Assembly (NCBI GenBank): GCA_024516035.1
Contig: CM044957.1
Span: forward strand, 1,694,613 to 1,758,612
DNA length: 64,000 bases
Direction: 5' to 3'
DNA from: Bactericera cockerelli
Taxonomy: Eukaryota; Arthropoda; Insecta; Hemiptera; Triozidae
The position numbers and the translations under genes are program-made. The notes beneath the pieces are model-generated. The model worked only from the letters and a program-made list of their open reading frames with translations, did not search any database and was not told the DNA's origin. Shown here in pieces: positions 1 through 13,500 of the stretch (the stretch's first letter is position 1; every line of letters begins with the position of its first letter).

Positions 1-30
1 ATTAAAAAATAAAAGTCTCCTGTTACGCGA

Positions 31-215
31 CATTGGCTGGAAATGTGTCGCCAAGATCTTAGGGTAGCGGCATTGACTTGAAATGTGTCGCCCAGATTTT
101 AGGCGGGCGGCATTAGCTAGACATGTGTCGCCCAGATCTTAGGCGGGCGGCATTGGCTAGACATGTGTCGCCCAGATCTTAGGCGGGCGGCATTGGCTGG
201 ACTTGTGTCTCCTAG
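31..215. repeat. 40-bp tandem repeat abutting the aminopeptidase stop codon
   Basis: Five units start at 31, 71, 111, 151 and 191 with CATTGGCTGG/CATTAGCTAG followed by TGTGTCGCCCAGATCTT. The last unit runs into the 3' end of the coding region (TGTGTCTCCTAGAC), so the array is anchored on the stop-codon edge. Confidence 0.9.
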
Positions 216-370
216 ACGTCGTCGTTGCAGGTGTTATTCTTGAGCCACTGGGTCAGGGGCGCCCCGTGTTTTTGCACCCACTTGATGTTGTTCTGGATGG
301 ACTCCAGGGCCTGCTTGCGGCCCGCAGCCCCTGCCCCGGCCTCGGGGTATTTGGCGAAGAAGCTTTTCAC
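212..370 (-). CDS. Aminopeptidase terminal exon 14
   Basis: After TCCTCAG, encodes [36 protein letters not shown] and NNTCNDDV followed by TAG at 214-212. A-x-x-x-A-L-E-x-I-x-x-N-I-x-W is the usual end of M1 proteins. The C-terminus is polar. Its acceptor edge is repeated nine times upstream, and its stop-codon edge abuts a 40-bp array downstream. Confidence 0.95.
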   Translation of the reverse strand: MKSFFAKYPEAGAGAAGRKQALESIQNNIKWVQKHGAPLTQWLKNNTCNDDV

Positions 371-3300
371 CTGAGGACATGGAACAGGTCAATACAACAC
401 TCTGTGTACAAGTCTTTCACCTGAGGACATGGAACAGGTCAATACAATACTCTGTGTACAAGTCTTTCACCTGAGGACATGGAACAGGTCAATACAATAC
501 TCTGTGTACAAGTCTTTCACCTGAGGACATGGAACAGGTCAATACAATACTCTGTGTGTACAAGTCTTTCACCTGAGAACATGGAACAGGTCAATACAAT
601 ATTCTGTGTACAAGTCTTTCACCTGAGGACATGGAACAGATCAATACAATACTCTGTGTGTACAAGTCTTTCACCTGAGGACATGGAACAGATCAATACA
701 ATACTCTGTGTGTACAAGTCTTTCACCTGAGGACATGGAACAGGTCAATACAATACTCTGTGTGTACAAGTCTTTCACCTGAGGACATGGAACAGGTCAA
801 TACAATACTCTGTTTATCCTACAAGAATGAGACTTAGGGTCACATTATAAACTAAGAATGACTGATAAGAGGGCGCAGCCATTTCAAATACCCCTATACT
901 TTGAAGTCCCCAATAATACAGGCGCTTGATGTATATAACAACACTAATGACAATGACAGACCAAATATTATTATTTTATAGTAGTCACCGTGGCAGAGTG
1001 AGTTAGCCCGCTGGGCATTGCACGCACGGTGACCTGGGTTCGATCCCCAGCGGGGCAGGAATTTTTCTGCTCTGTACTTGGATGTTCGGGGTCCACTCAT
1101 ACCTCGTGAGGAAAAATGAGTAGTTACTTGTATGAGTAACGACCAGTGGCGGCATTACCAGAGTAAAAAGAAATTAATGTAATAGAATAATTCTCCTCCC
1201 CTCCCCTCCCCCTCACCTCCTGGAGCCTCTCCTCCCCCCCCCTCTCACCTCCTGGAGCCTCTCCTCCCTGTCTCCCCTCCCCCCCCTCTCACCTCCTGGA
1301 GCCTCCCCTCCCCTCACCTCCCCCCCCCCTCACCTCCTGGAGCCTCTCCTCCGTGGTGAACTTGCCGCACACGGTGGGCACGATGCGGCCGAACACGCGG
1401 CTGTTGAGGCCGAAGCGGCCCACCAGGTAGTCCCAGTGGCTCCGGATGAAGTCCCAGGCGAGCGGCAGGCCCGTGGGGTTGTTGCCCACCATGGCTATCA
1501 CGCTGAAGTAGTCCTGGGACCGGATGTTCTTCTCGTCCTTGGCCATCTCCAGGAATCTGAATCAGAATAATAATAATAAAAATAATAATCATAACACTTG
1601 GCCATCTCCAGGAATCTGGATCAGAATAATAATAATAAAAATAATAATCATAATACTTGGCCATCTCCAGGAATCTGGATCAGAATAATAATAATAAAAA
1701 TAATAATCATAACACTTGGCCATCTCCAGGAATCTGGATCAGAATAATAATAAAAATAATAATCATAATACTTGGCCATCTCCAGGAATCTGGATCAGAA
1801 TAATAATAATAAAAATAATAATCATAACACTTGGCCATCTCCAGGAATCTGGATCAGAATAATAATAATAAAAATAATAATCATAATACTTGGCCATCTC
1901 CAGGAATCTGGATCAGAATAATAATAATAAAAATAATAATCATAATACTTGGCCATCTCCAGGAATCTGGATCAGAATAATAACTGATTGGTTAACAATT
2001 CTCCAGGAATCTGGATCAGAATAATAACTGATTGATTAACAATTCTCCAGGAATCTGGATCAGAATAATAACTGATTGGTTAACAATTCTCCAGGAATCT
2101 GGATCAGAATAATAACTGATTGATTAACAATTCTCCAGGAATCTGGATCAGAATAATAACTGATTGATTAACAATTCTCCAGGAATCTGGATCAGAATAA
2201 TAACTGATTGGTTAACAATTCTCCAGGAATCTGGATCAGAATAATAACTGATTGATTAACAATTCTCCAGGAATCTGGATCAGAATAATAACTGATTGGT
2301 TAACAATTCTCCAGGAATCTGGATCAGAATAATAACTGATTGGTTAACAATTCTCCAGGAATCTGGATCAGAATAATAACTGATTGATTAACAATTCTCC
2401 AGGAATCTGGATCAGAATAATAACTGATTGGTTAACAATTCTCCAGGAATCTGGATCAGAGTAATAACTGATTGGTTAACAATTCTCCAGGAATCTGGAT
2501 CAGAATAATAACTGATTGATTAACAATTCTCCAGGAATCTGGATCAGAATAATAACTGATTGGTTAACAATTCTCCAGGAATCTGGATCAGAATAATAAC
2601 TGATTGGTTAACAATTCTCCAGGAATCTGGATCAGAATAATAACTGATTGATTAACAATTCTCCAGGAATCTGGATCAGAATAATAACTGATTGATTAAC
2701 AATTCTCCAGGGTTATCAGAGTAATAACTGATTGATTAACAATAGCCAAGCAATCTCCAGGAATCTGGATCAGAATAATAATAATAACTGATTGATTATC
2801 AGAGTAATAATTGATTGATTAACAATAGCCAAGCAATCTCCAGGAATCTGGATCAGAATAATAATAATAACTGATTGATTATCAGAGTAATAAACTGATT
2901 GATTAACAATAGCCAAGCAATCTCCAGGAATCTGGATCAGAATAATAATAATAATAACTGATTGATTATCAGAGTAATAACTGATTGATTAACAATAGCC
3001 AAGCAATCTCCAGGAATCTGGATCAGAATAATAATAACTGGTTGGTTAACAATTCTCCAGGAATCTGGATCAGAATAATAATATAGGATCAGAGTAATAA
3101 CTGATTGATTATCAGAGTAATAACTGATTGATTAACAATTCTCCAGGGTTATCAGAGTAATAACTGATTGATTAACAATAGCCAAGCAATCTCCAGGAAT
3201 CTGGATCAGAATAATAATAATAACTGATTGATTATCAGAGTAATAACTGATTGATTAACAATAGCCAAGCAATCTCCAGGAATCTGGATCAGAATAATAA

Positions 3301-6300
3301 TAACTGGTTGATTAACAATTCTCCAGGAATCTGGATCAGAATAATAATAACTGATTGATTAACAATTCTCCAGGAATCTGGATCAGAATAATAATAACGG
3401 ATTGGTTAACAATTCTCCAGGAATCTGGATCAGAATAATAACGGATTGGTTAACAATTCTCCCGGAATCTGGATCAGAATAATAATAACTGATTGGTTAA
3501 CAATTCTCCAGGAATCTGGATCAGAGTAATAATAACGGATTGGTTAACAATTCTCCAGGAATCTGGATCAGAATAATAATAACTGGTTGGTTAACAATTC
3601 TCCAGGAATCTGGATCAGAATAATAATAACGGATTGGTTAACAATTCTCCAGGAATCTGGATCAGAATAATAATAACTGATTGGTTAAAAATTCTCCAGG
3701 AATCTGGATCAGAATAATAACGGATTGATTAACAATAATAATAATAATACTCTTTAGTGGAAGGCATCCACCAGGCGAGGTTAATGCTCAAAGCATTTTC
3801 TACCACCTAACCTAACCTAACAATAACCATTGTTATTGGTTAACAATCTCAAGGAATCTGAATCAGAATAATAACTGATTGATTAACAATAACCATTGTT
3901 ATTGGTTAACAATCTCCAGGAATCTGGATCAGAATAATAACTGATTGATTAACAATAACCATTGTTATTGGTTAACAATCTCAAGGAATCTGAATCAGAA
4001 TAATAACTGATTGATTAACAATAACCATTGTTATTGGTTAACAATCTCAAGGAATCTGAATCAGAATAATAACTGATTGATTAACAATAACCATTGTTAT
4101 TGGTTAACAATCTCAAGGAATCTGAATCAGAATAATAACGGATTGATTAACAATAACCATTGTTATTGGTTAACAATCTCCAGGAATCTGAATCAGAATA
4201 ATAACGGATTGATTAACAATAACCATTGTTATTGGTTAACAATCTCAAGGAATCTGAATCAGAATAATAACGGATTGATTAACAATAACCATTGTTATTG
4301 GTTAACAATCTCCAGGAATCTGGATCAGAATAATAACTGATTGATTAACAATAACCATTGTTATTGGTTAACAATCTCCAGGAATCTGGATCAGAATAAT
4401 AACTGATTGATTAACAATAACCAAGCATTTGTTTTTTTTTCTTCAATTAACAACTTTTTTTATTAGCTTGCCCAAGTATGAAGTTATCATATTTGTGTTA
4501 ATCACTATCGTGATATCACAAGTACTCAAACTCGCTTTACTAAATCTACGCTGTAACCGGGACTTGAACCACCGACCTCCAGGTTACAAGTCCGCTGCCT
4601 TATCGATCAAGCTACTGAGGTCGGTCTGGCTTGCCCAAGTATTTTTTACATAGAACATTACAGAATCAGTTTTAGGTGCCATTCTAAGACTAAAAGAATC
4701 TCGAGATTTTTTTTTTTAATGCTGTCGAATGGAGATGCAAACAAAATAATTACCGAACACGGTGAGATTCTATTTTAAGTTGGGTACTGGACGATTTGGC
4801 TTTCGTTTGTCTGTTTGTCTGTCTGTTCCGCGATAACTCCCGACCGGATTCTTGAAAATTATTGAAAATTAATGTTTTTTCTATTTCTGTGCCAATTATT
4901 GTGTGATCTTTTGTCCAACAAGAAATACACACGTTATACGAGAAAAATCCTATGCGTTCCGCTATATTTACCAGCCAGTGTATTTCTAATTTTGACTTTG
5001 TATTTATACATTTATATATTTCAAGTACAAAAAAAAGAAGAATTGAATTGAAAGCCGTGTGACGTCACACTTACTTCTCCAGCAGTTTAGTGTCCTTGAC
5101 GGAGGCGAGCCCGTTCATGATCTTCATCTGCTCCTGGGGGTTGCTCTCCTCCTGGTACTTGCTCCACATCGTGCTCCACTCCGCCTCCCCCACCTGCTCC
5201 ATGCCTGGAGGAGTAATAATAATAATAATAATAACAATAATATCGTCTTATAAATAAATAAATAAAGCTTTTACTGTGAATACATTGTTGTTTACACAAA
5301 ATTACAGAGTCAAATAATACAAAATTTTATACAATTTTATACTTTTATCTTATTTATACACTGTAAGATAAGGATTAACGAGTCCCATTATTTCGTTGTA
5401 ATCAGAGGTCCTGGGTTCGATTCGGTATAGTCAATAACTCCTTCAATTTATGATCTTACGTTAGGGGTAGAATGGGGGAGGTGGATAAAATATTGAAGGA
5501 GGTCGGGGGGTACCTATTGACTATAATGAATCAAACCCAGGAACAATGAATCAAAGCCAGCTACCCGAAGTTCTTGCTTATTGTAACTGACCATACTTAT
5601 TTATTCTACTCTCACCGTATCTGTACACCAGGCCCCGCAGGTCGCCCAGAGGCTTCTCGCCGCTCTTGAACCAGGTGTTGAGCAGCTCCTGGGCCTTGCT
5701 CAGACAGGAGGGCACCCCGAAGTTGCAGCCCAGGTCGTTCAGCACCAGCTTGTAGTTCACGGCCAGGAATGTTTCATTCTGCATGTTCCACGTCTCGTCC
5801 GACAGTTTGCCCTTGATGAGGCAGCGGACGTATTTCTGGAACAGCGGACATGAAACAATTCGTTATTTTGAACTAAAGGTACTTTTCCTCCCTGTCTGAC
5901 TGGGGGACTATAAACAGGGAGTAGATCAGCAGTCTGGCTGGGGGACTATAAGCAGGGAGTAGACCAGCAGTCTGACTGGGGGACTATAAACAGGGAGTAG
6001 ACCAGCAGTCTGGCTGGGGGACTATAAACAGGGAGTAGACCAGCAGTCTGACTGGGGGACTATAACCAGGGAGTAGACCAGCATTGGCTTGGTTCTGGGG
6101 GGCCCTTGTCAATTATTAGCCTCCTTGTAAAGACAGTGGTAGAAGTGCTGAGTCATTCCTCCACTGTCTGTCTACCATCGTTCACGATGACGCCACCCTA
6201 TGATGATGACTATTGCTCCAAAATCGTCTCGGGGCCATCAGCCAACACAATACCAACACAAACCCCTACACTTACACTACAAAATGTACACGGAAAGAGC

Positions 6301-7529
6301 CCAGATCATTGCTTCTCGGCGTCCAAGGCGTTCAATGTCCGTATCAATCCTGCCACCACCATAACACAACACTTATGGACACGGAAAGTAAAGTAAGTTC
6401 TCACCAAAAAGTCGGCGTGGCCGTCAGTGGAAAGCAACTTGTCCTCAATCTTGGACAGCTTGCTGAACACCACGGTCCAGGGAACAAAGTGGTCCTCCCT
6501 GGACATGTACTTGACGAGGTTGAAAGCGGTGCTGTAGGGAGTTCGCTCACTCTCCGCCAGGTTGAAAATGTCGTCGATCAGATTGCTGCGGTCCCGGGCG
6601 TCAAACACCTGAGAGAGATAGGAACCGTGTCAGAGACCATGGACACATTAGAAATGGAGAACTTGAAATATCTCAAACCTGTCCCCTAAAATCGGCCATC
6701 TTTGTTAGTTAGAACACAGAGGACATCACAACAATAACAGCTTTCTTAGAAGCTTTCGCTTAGGAAAAATACCTTTGTATATGTTATCTTGTTATTAAAT
6801 AAATAAATAGCTAAAAAATATGTTATGACGTCTCTATTTCTTATTTCTCCATGTCAGAGGCCGTATTTCTACGGAGTAGTATAATATCAAGACCGCCGCA
6901 AGCGACGTCCTGCACCTAGGTTTCCCCTTAAAGCGTTAATGACTTAAATGCCTGGCAGGGGGGCATTAGACAGTGAGTGGTAAAGGCGGCACTCAGTGAA
7001 ACCAGGGATTTTTACCACATAATAATATCGTCTTGGGCATACTGCTGGAATAATGGGACTTAATAGTCCTAATCGGGCAGTATAAATAAGGCGATATTAT
7101 TATTAATCAGATCTTAAATTTATTTTATAATTGTTTTGTAAACATACAACTTGTATAATCACAATAAATATCCATATTCATATTCAGTGAGAAGACCAGT
7201 GTCTCGCTAGAGGACTATAAACAGAGAACTGACTAGTCAACCCTAACAACCCAGGCTAGCTTGCAGTTTCCCAAGAATTTAATGGCTTATAAAGGAAAAG
7301 CCCAAATATAGCACATAGAAATATGTGGTTCGGAACGGAAAAAAACTATTTCGGCCCTAAAACTCTACCTTGGGGTCCGCCATCAGCTGGTCCACGAGAG
7401 CTTTCCACATGGCGTCATCATACATCACCCTGTAGTAGCCCACTTGGTTCTTGTTGATCTTCACCCACGCCGTGTTGGGAGGCAGCGTCAGCACAGCTGA
7501 AATCAGTACAAGGTAATTTATGAGTAGGT

Positions 7530-7576
<47 letters not shown>

Positions 7577-10500
7577 AGGTACATAATTGTGCTCTGGAAC
7601 CGCTTTCGCATTACTTCAGGGGTAAAGTACCTTTTACCTTTACATCCATGCAATCCCGGAAACGGAAAACTAGGTCAGAATTTTCCGCTCTGGCCGGGAT
7701 TCGAACCCGCAACATCCGGATCAGTAACCAATGCTCGTAACCACTGAGCCGGGGCACTTTACCTTTACATCCATGCCATCCCGGAAACGAAAATCTCGGT
7801 CAGAATTTTCCGCTCTGGCCGGGATTCGAACCCGCAACCACCGGGTCAGTAACCAATGCTCGTAACCACTGAGCCAGGGAGGTCGGAGTAGGTATGTTTT
7901 GATGTTGTTACATACTTCCCGGTTATGTAAAGACTTGATTAGAGGTGCTCAATCCAGCACTCCGGACTAGTAGAAACGTTGGGTGTCGAGTATATAAAAT
8001 ATGATTACCTTCAGTCATTATTTCTATAGAGCCACACCGATTGGGTCTGGTTGGGATGGGTATGCACCGTGATGTAAACGTCCCATGTATAAACTGAGGA
8101 CAAGGAAAGATATTGACAGGTAAAATTAATTGAAACTTGCATTGCTCGAGTGGTTAAGGCTTGGGTCTGGTACCTAATACAGGTAGCATAGAGATCTTTG
8201 GTTTGAATTCCAAGTCCAACTAATGCATGATTTTTCTTCATTAATTTGATAGTTTGACCAGACAAGAATACCAGAATAACCCCTGATAAAAAAGAACTAG
8301 GAGCAAGGACTCTGATTGTTAAGTCTCCTCTGTAAATAAATATCATTAAAAGAGGGACTTTTAGCATCGTCTTTTGTATTGGAAGAATCTCTAGTAGCCC
8401 GTTTCAGAAACACTCTCCACTCTCATAATCTCCAAATTTTCCTTTCACCTTGTCACACAACGCGACGCACTCTGATTGGTTAATTTGAACGCAATAATCA
8501 ATCAGAGTGCGTTGTGTGACGGTTGAAAAGGAGATTCGGGGATTTTGATTGTGAAAAGTATTTCTGGAATGGTCTACAGGTGCCTTTGTGTGACTCTTTT
8601 TGATATGTAAGTAAGGATTTAAAAAAAATCAAATGGACCCCAGCCACGGACAAAAACTTTAACAGCGACAAAGTGGGGTTTCAGCTAGTTTATGAATAAA
8701 TTTTGATAAACAAGTTGATATCTTTTCATAAATCTTGTCGAAAAAAATATATCCACAAAAAAAAATATTTGTACGCTATCTCCACTTTATAATTGCCCAC
8801 CAGAACAGCCATCACTTCTTCTTTTTCTCTTTCTTATTCTTAATTTTAGCCGCACTCTTGGACTTGCTCTTCTCCATATTATACACCGTAACCATCGTGT
8901 GCGCATCAACACCCAGCTTCTTTTTCGTCTTCACTTCCCGCGTATTTGACTTGGCGTTCTTGGCCACGTCGGATTTTTTTACGGTTGCCGTTCTCAAAGG
9001 GATTCTCCTTCTGAACTAACAGTCTATCTTTAACTTCGGAAAATTCGTCTAAAGGCGCGGACGGGTCTCTCAGACCCACGACGACTATTTTCAGTTCTCT
9101 CGCGCGGCGCCTCATTTCTGCGTCTTCAATCTCTTGTCGCTTTCTCGCCTTCACATCCTCGAAGCGCAGTCTCACCGCTCTCGACATGGCGCCTGGTTTT
9201 CGACAGCGCACGCCCGCCGCGCGGTTCTCAGGACACCACAGGTAGCCGAGGTGTTTTGGCACAAACTGAAACGGTTTCACGCAATTCTTGTGGCCTGCCC
9301 TACGCTTGGGATACATTTTGGCGGCAAGCTCAAGGACTCTGTCGCTGTATTTGGGTGGCTTCAATGCGGGTTCCCGGCGTAGCACTTGTTCGAACGGGCA
9401 TTTTAACTTTCGCAGAGGATGACAGCTGGCCGATGGTGATCGAACTTTTGGGCAGACTTTGGGCAGGATAGGATGTCCGGAAGAAATTGTGACCAGCAGT
9501 TCTGCATAGTTTAGTCGCTTAACTGACTGCGCGGAGGATTCTTGTTCTGATGCTATTCATGTGGTGCGGATAATTTAGATTTGTTTTGTAAATTGATTGT
9601 GATGATGCCAAAAAATATTTAATTTGAAAGAAAGCCAGTTTGATAAAACATAATATATTAATACACACACATTTTTTTTAAATTGGAGTATGTTGGGAAG
9701 TTAAAAAAATGACCAAATTTTTGTTTGGATTTGCTTCCTTCTCTTCGTTGCCTGTAGCTTTTTGGACAAGAATATGAAACTTTTTATTATTTATAGATAT
9801 TGAAAATTTTGTCGCTTTGGAATTTTTTTAAACATAATTTATTATCGTACCTGCATATTTTTTTTCTTCATATTTTTCATATTTATTTTCAATAATTTAC
9901 CAAGGTACTTGGCTTAAAAACAATGCTTCTAAGAATTTTAGGGCGAGATATGCCTCTGTGTATGTGGCGTGTGGACTCTGTTTATACTAATTGAAATAGA
10001 AAGTTTAGTTGATAACACGAATACTCAAAACTAAAGCAATAGATAATTCTCACCCGTACGGCGAGTCACTGGCGTTGAACTGAGAGTTGTTGTTGGACAG
10101 GTAGCGACTCTGGCGGAACGTGAGCGAGTCTCCCTTCCTGTTGACCGTGATGAGCGGGAAGCCCATCTGTCGCGTGTACGTGTCCATCACGTTCGTCACG
10201 CTCATGTTGGTCGCAAACTTCTGCAGGTGGTTCCACAGGTCCTGGGTCTCGGCGTTGCGGAACTTGAACTCGGTGAGGTAGGAGCCGACGCCGCGGGCGA
10301 AACTCTCCTCGCCCATCATGTTCTCCAGCATGCGAATCACGGAGGAGCCCTGGGGACCCGGGAGGAGTGAAAGGGTTAATTTTGTAATTTATAATAGTAT
10401 AATTATAATAGTTAACAAATGTCTAATGCTGCTACCCCAGATCAGGAGCCCTGGTGACCCGGGAGGAGTGAAAGGGTTAATTTTTTAATTTATAATAGCA

Positions 10501-13500
10501 TATAATATTTAACAAATTATGTCTAATGCTGCTACCCCAGATCCAGAGCCCTGGGGACTCGGGAGGAGTAAAAGGGTTAATTTTTTAATTTATAATAGTA
10601 TATAATAGTTAACAAATGTCTAATGTTGCTACCCCAGATCAGGAGCCCTGATGACCCCGGAGCAGTGAAAGGGTTAATTTTTAAATTTATTTCCATCAAT
10701 AACAGTACATAATTGGTATCAAAATGCTGCTACCCCACACTAAGATCATACGGTCCTCTTGTTTTGTGGGGTGGTTTCATTTCTTAAAATAATTGTCTTT
10801 TCTTTCTAACTCTCCTAATTCCTTCTTAATTGTTGTTTGTTAATTGTTAAAGAAAGTAAAAAGAAGAAGGAATTGGTAGGAACCGGGAGGAGTAAAAGTG
10901 TTAATTCTAAGAGAAATTAAAAACAAAAAAATACAATTGATAGGAACCTAGTAGAATGATTGATACGTCAATAACCACTCGTGGTTCTTGAGATATAAGG
11001 GGTGGGGTGCGACTTTTCACTCACACTGTATGTAAATATTTTTTTTCTCTATCTTTATGCTGTTTATATTGTTTCAAATTAATTTCTATTTCTATGTAAT
11101 TATTATTTGCTTTGTATGAATATCCTTTCTAAAAAGATTTTTTTTTTTTTAAGTGGGGTTTAACGTCGCTTTCAACTGCCATGGTCATATCACGACGGGG
11201 GTTCTACCTTCCATTCGCAGGAAACTCACAAACCTGCTACTCACATTGACCTCACCCAGCCTGAGTGGGGCCGGGAAAAGCCAGCGTCACGAGAATTAGA
11301 ATTTGAATGGTCACCCATCCAAGTCTTAACCTCGCTGGATGTCGCTTGACTTCGGTGTTCTGAAGGTAACCGGTGTATTCAACATGCCATCGACGCTGGC
11401 TATAAAAAGATTTTTTTAATAATAACATTAGCCAATGTTTGATTTGTCCATTGTCCAATTATGATCAACTATGTATCTTACCTTCTGATAGGAAATCACG
11501 TCGAATATCTCGGTGATCTGATCAGGGTTGGAAACTTTCTGCACAATGGGGTGAGAGCTGAGTGTCTGATCTAGAGTCAGCGTGTTGTGCAGCATGTCAG
11601 TGAGGAACATGGTGTCCTGAATCAGCAGGAATGTTTTACGTCAGGAATATGAAATTTAAATTTAAGTCAGGAATATTTTTTGTTCTAAGGAAGCAGAAAT
11701 GTTAAACATCAGTCAGCAGACAAATAAACTTTCAACATAAGTGAAGAACATGGTGTTCTAAGTCAGCAGATCAGCAGAAATGTTAAACATAAGTTAGGAA
11801 CATATTGTTTGAAGTCAGTAAAATTGTTTAACATCTGTCAGGAATATGGTGTTCTAATTTAGAAAACCAAATGTTCAATTATTTTAACCTATTTAATATT
11901 CATGAAAAGAAAACTTCCGTTTTAAAAGTGCCTCAAGCGTAGTTTTCAATGTCACTCAGTGCTGAGGGGGGGTTTTTTCCTACCTACTATGTGGGAGATT
12001 TTTTCTTGTTCTGAGGCCATAATGTATTTGCGCAAACGACGATTTTTAAGAAAAAAAAAATGACATTTTTACAATGGTGAAGTCCAACACATGCAACTTT
12101 TCTTATTATTATTACTATTTTTGGCATTGGTAGGTATGTAGGCAAGGCCATTCCATACAGCCATTCTTTGCTTATTTAAACCTACGTTTTGAAATCTGAC
12201 TTTTAATATCCATCAAAATTAATGAATATTTGGAAACAAAAGCTACATTTTTCAAATATTCATTAATTTCAACAACAAAAAAGCGCGTGTTTCACAGCCG
12301 TTTTCATTTCGTAGCCATGAAACAGGAGCTACTGTAGACGCAAATTTGTTTGAAACAATGTACTTACCTACATACGAGTTGTTCTAAATCAAAGTAGGTA
12401 AAACCTTGTAAGAAAGGACACTCACCACCTCCCAGGACGGGATTACTCTGGCCAGCGCCTTGTACTGCATGAAGGACGCAAAGCCCTCGTTGAGCCACAG
12501 ATCGTTCCACCAGCCCATGGTGACCAGATCCCCGAACCACATGTGCGCAAGCTCATGCGAGGTTGTCATGGCAACGCGCTTCTTGTTTACCACCGAGCTG
12601 GAGCCCTCCTTGAAGATGACCGCGGCCTCACGGAACGTGACGAGGCCCCAGTGCTCCATGGCGCCCGACACGAAGTCCGGGATGGCGATCAGATCTGTGA
12701 GGCATTACAAGACACAATTGCAAATTTAAATATTTTTTTCCCTATTTTATTTTGCAAATATTGTTAAGGTTTTGTTTCTCTCTTAATAATTTATTGTTGA
12801 TTGTTTTTTTTTTTTTTTTTTTTTTTTTTTTGTATTGATACATTTACAATCTACAAAATAAATACATTTGTAATAAGTAAATCTGATGAGAATAAATGAC
12901 GTGAAGGAGAAGTTGCCCAATGACAGCACTCCTAATAAATAAGTTTTAAATTTGGAGCTTCAGGACCAACTGTCTTAATAGACAAAATCGGATTCACAAG
13001 TTTGAGTTAGAACTTACATTTCCCCATGAAAACAATGGTGCAACTGGAAAATATTGAAAAATAGCTGGCAAGATAAGACTCACTATCGAATAATAATCAT
13101 CCATCTAAATAATAATAACGGCGTCTTGGGTCCCTGCGTCACCTGTTACTGTGTAATAGAGAACTGACTATTTTAGTAACCTATTTATAATAGACTAGCG
13201 GGCTGTCGCCCGCTTTGCGGGCCGAGGCATGGCCGTGAAGCAAAAAATCCTTTTTCGCCAATGGCAGGTGTTGTAGTGGGAATTTCGAAAAATCCCGTCT
13301 TATTGCACATTTAGACCATAAGACAAAGCTACCTACCAAATTTTAGCTTCCTAGGACTTACCAGTTCGGAGAAACAGTGATGAATCAGTGAGTCAGTCAG
13401 TCAGTGAGTGAAACTCTCTTTTATTTATAATTTATAAGTATAGATAGATTTTGCTTTGGTTCGACTGTAAAAAAGACTCACCCAGTTTGGGCAGCGGGTA

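Noticed and set aside
479..730. Repeated [14 protein letters not shown] open frame
   Set aside because: Translation of the 50-52-bp array on the opposite strand to the gene.
980..1060. Possible functional tRNA genes at SINE heads (also 38335, 30515, 4545 and others)
   Set aside because: Several similar, diverged copies with attached bodies and tails; they do not fold as clean cloverleaves by eye, and fit SINE heads.
1314..1664. Minus-strand alternative frame over exon 13
   Set aside because: Out-of-frame shadow of the aminopeptidase exon with a microsatellite-encoded start.
4077..4340. Open frame of repeated [17 protein letters not shown] units
   Set aside because: It is the translation of the 65-bp minisatellite; period is not coding-driven and there is no start or stop logic.
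1557..4420. CRISPR-like appearance of regular repeats
   Set aside because: No unique spacers, no cas genes, eukaryotic exon context; it is a minisatellite.
8735..9019. Plus-strand hydrophobic frame with Phe-rich run
   Set aside because: Antisense of the Lys-rich tail of the minus-strand ORF; composition explains it.
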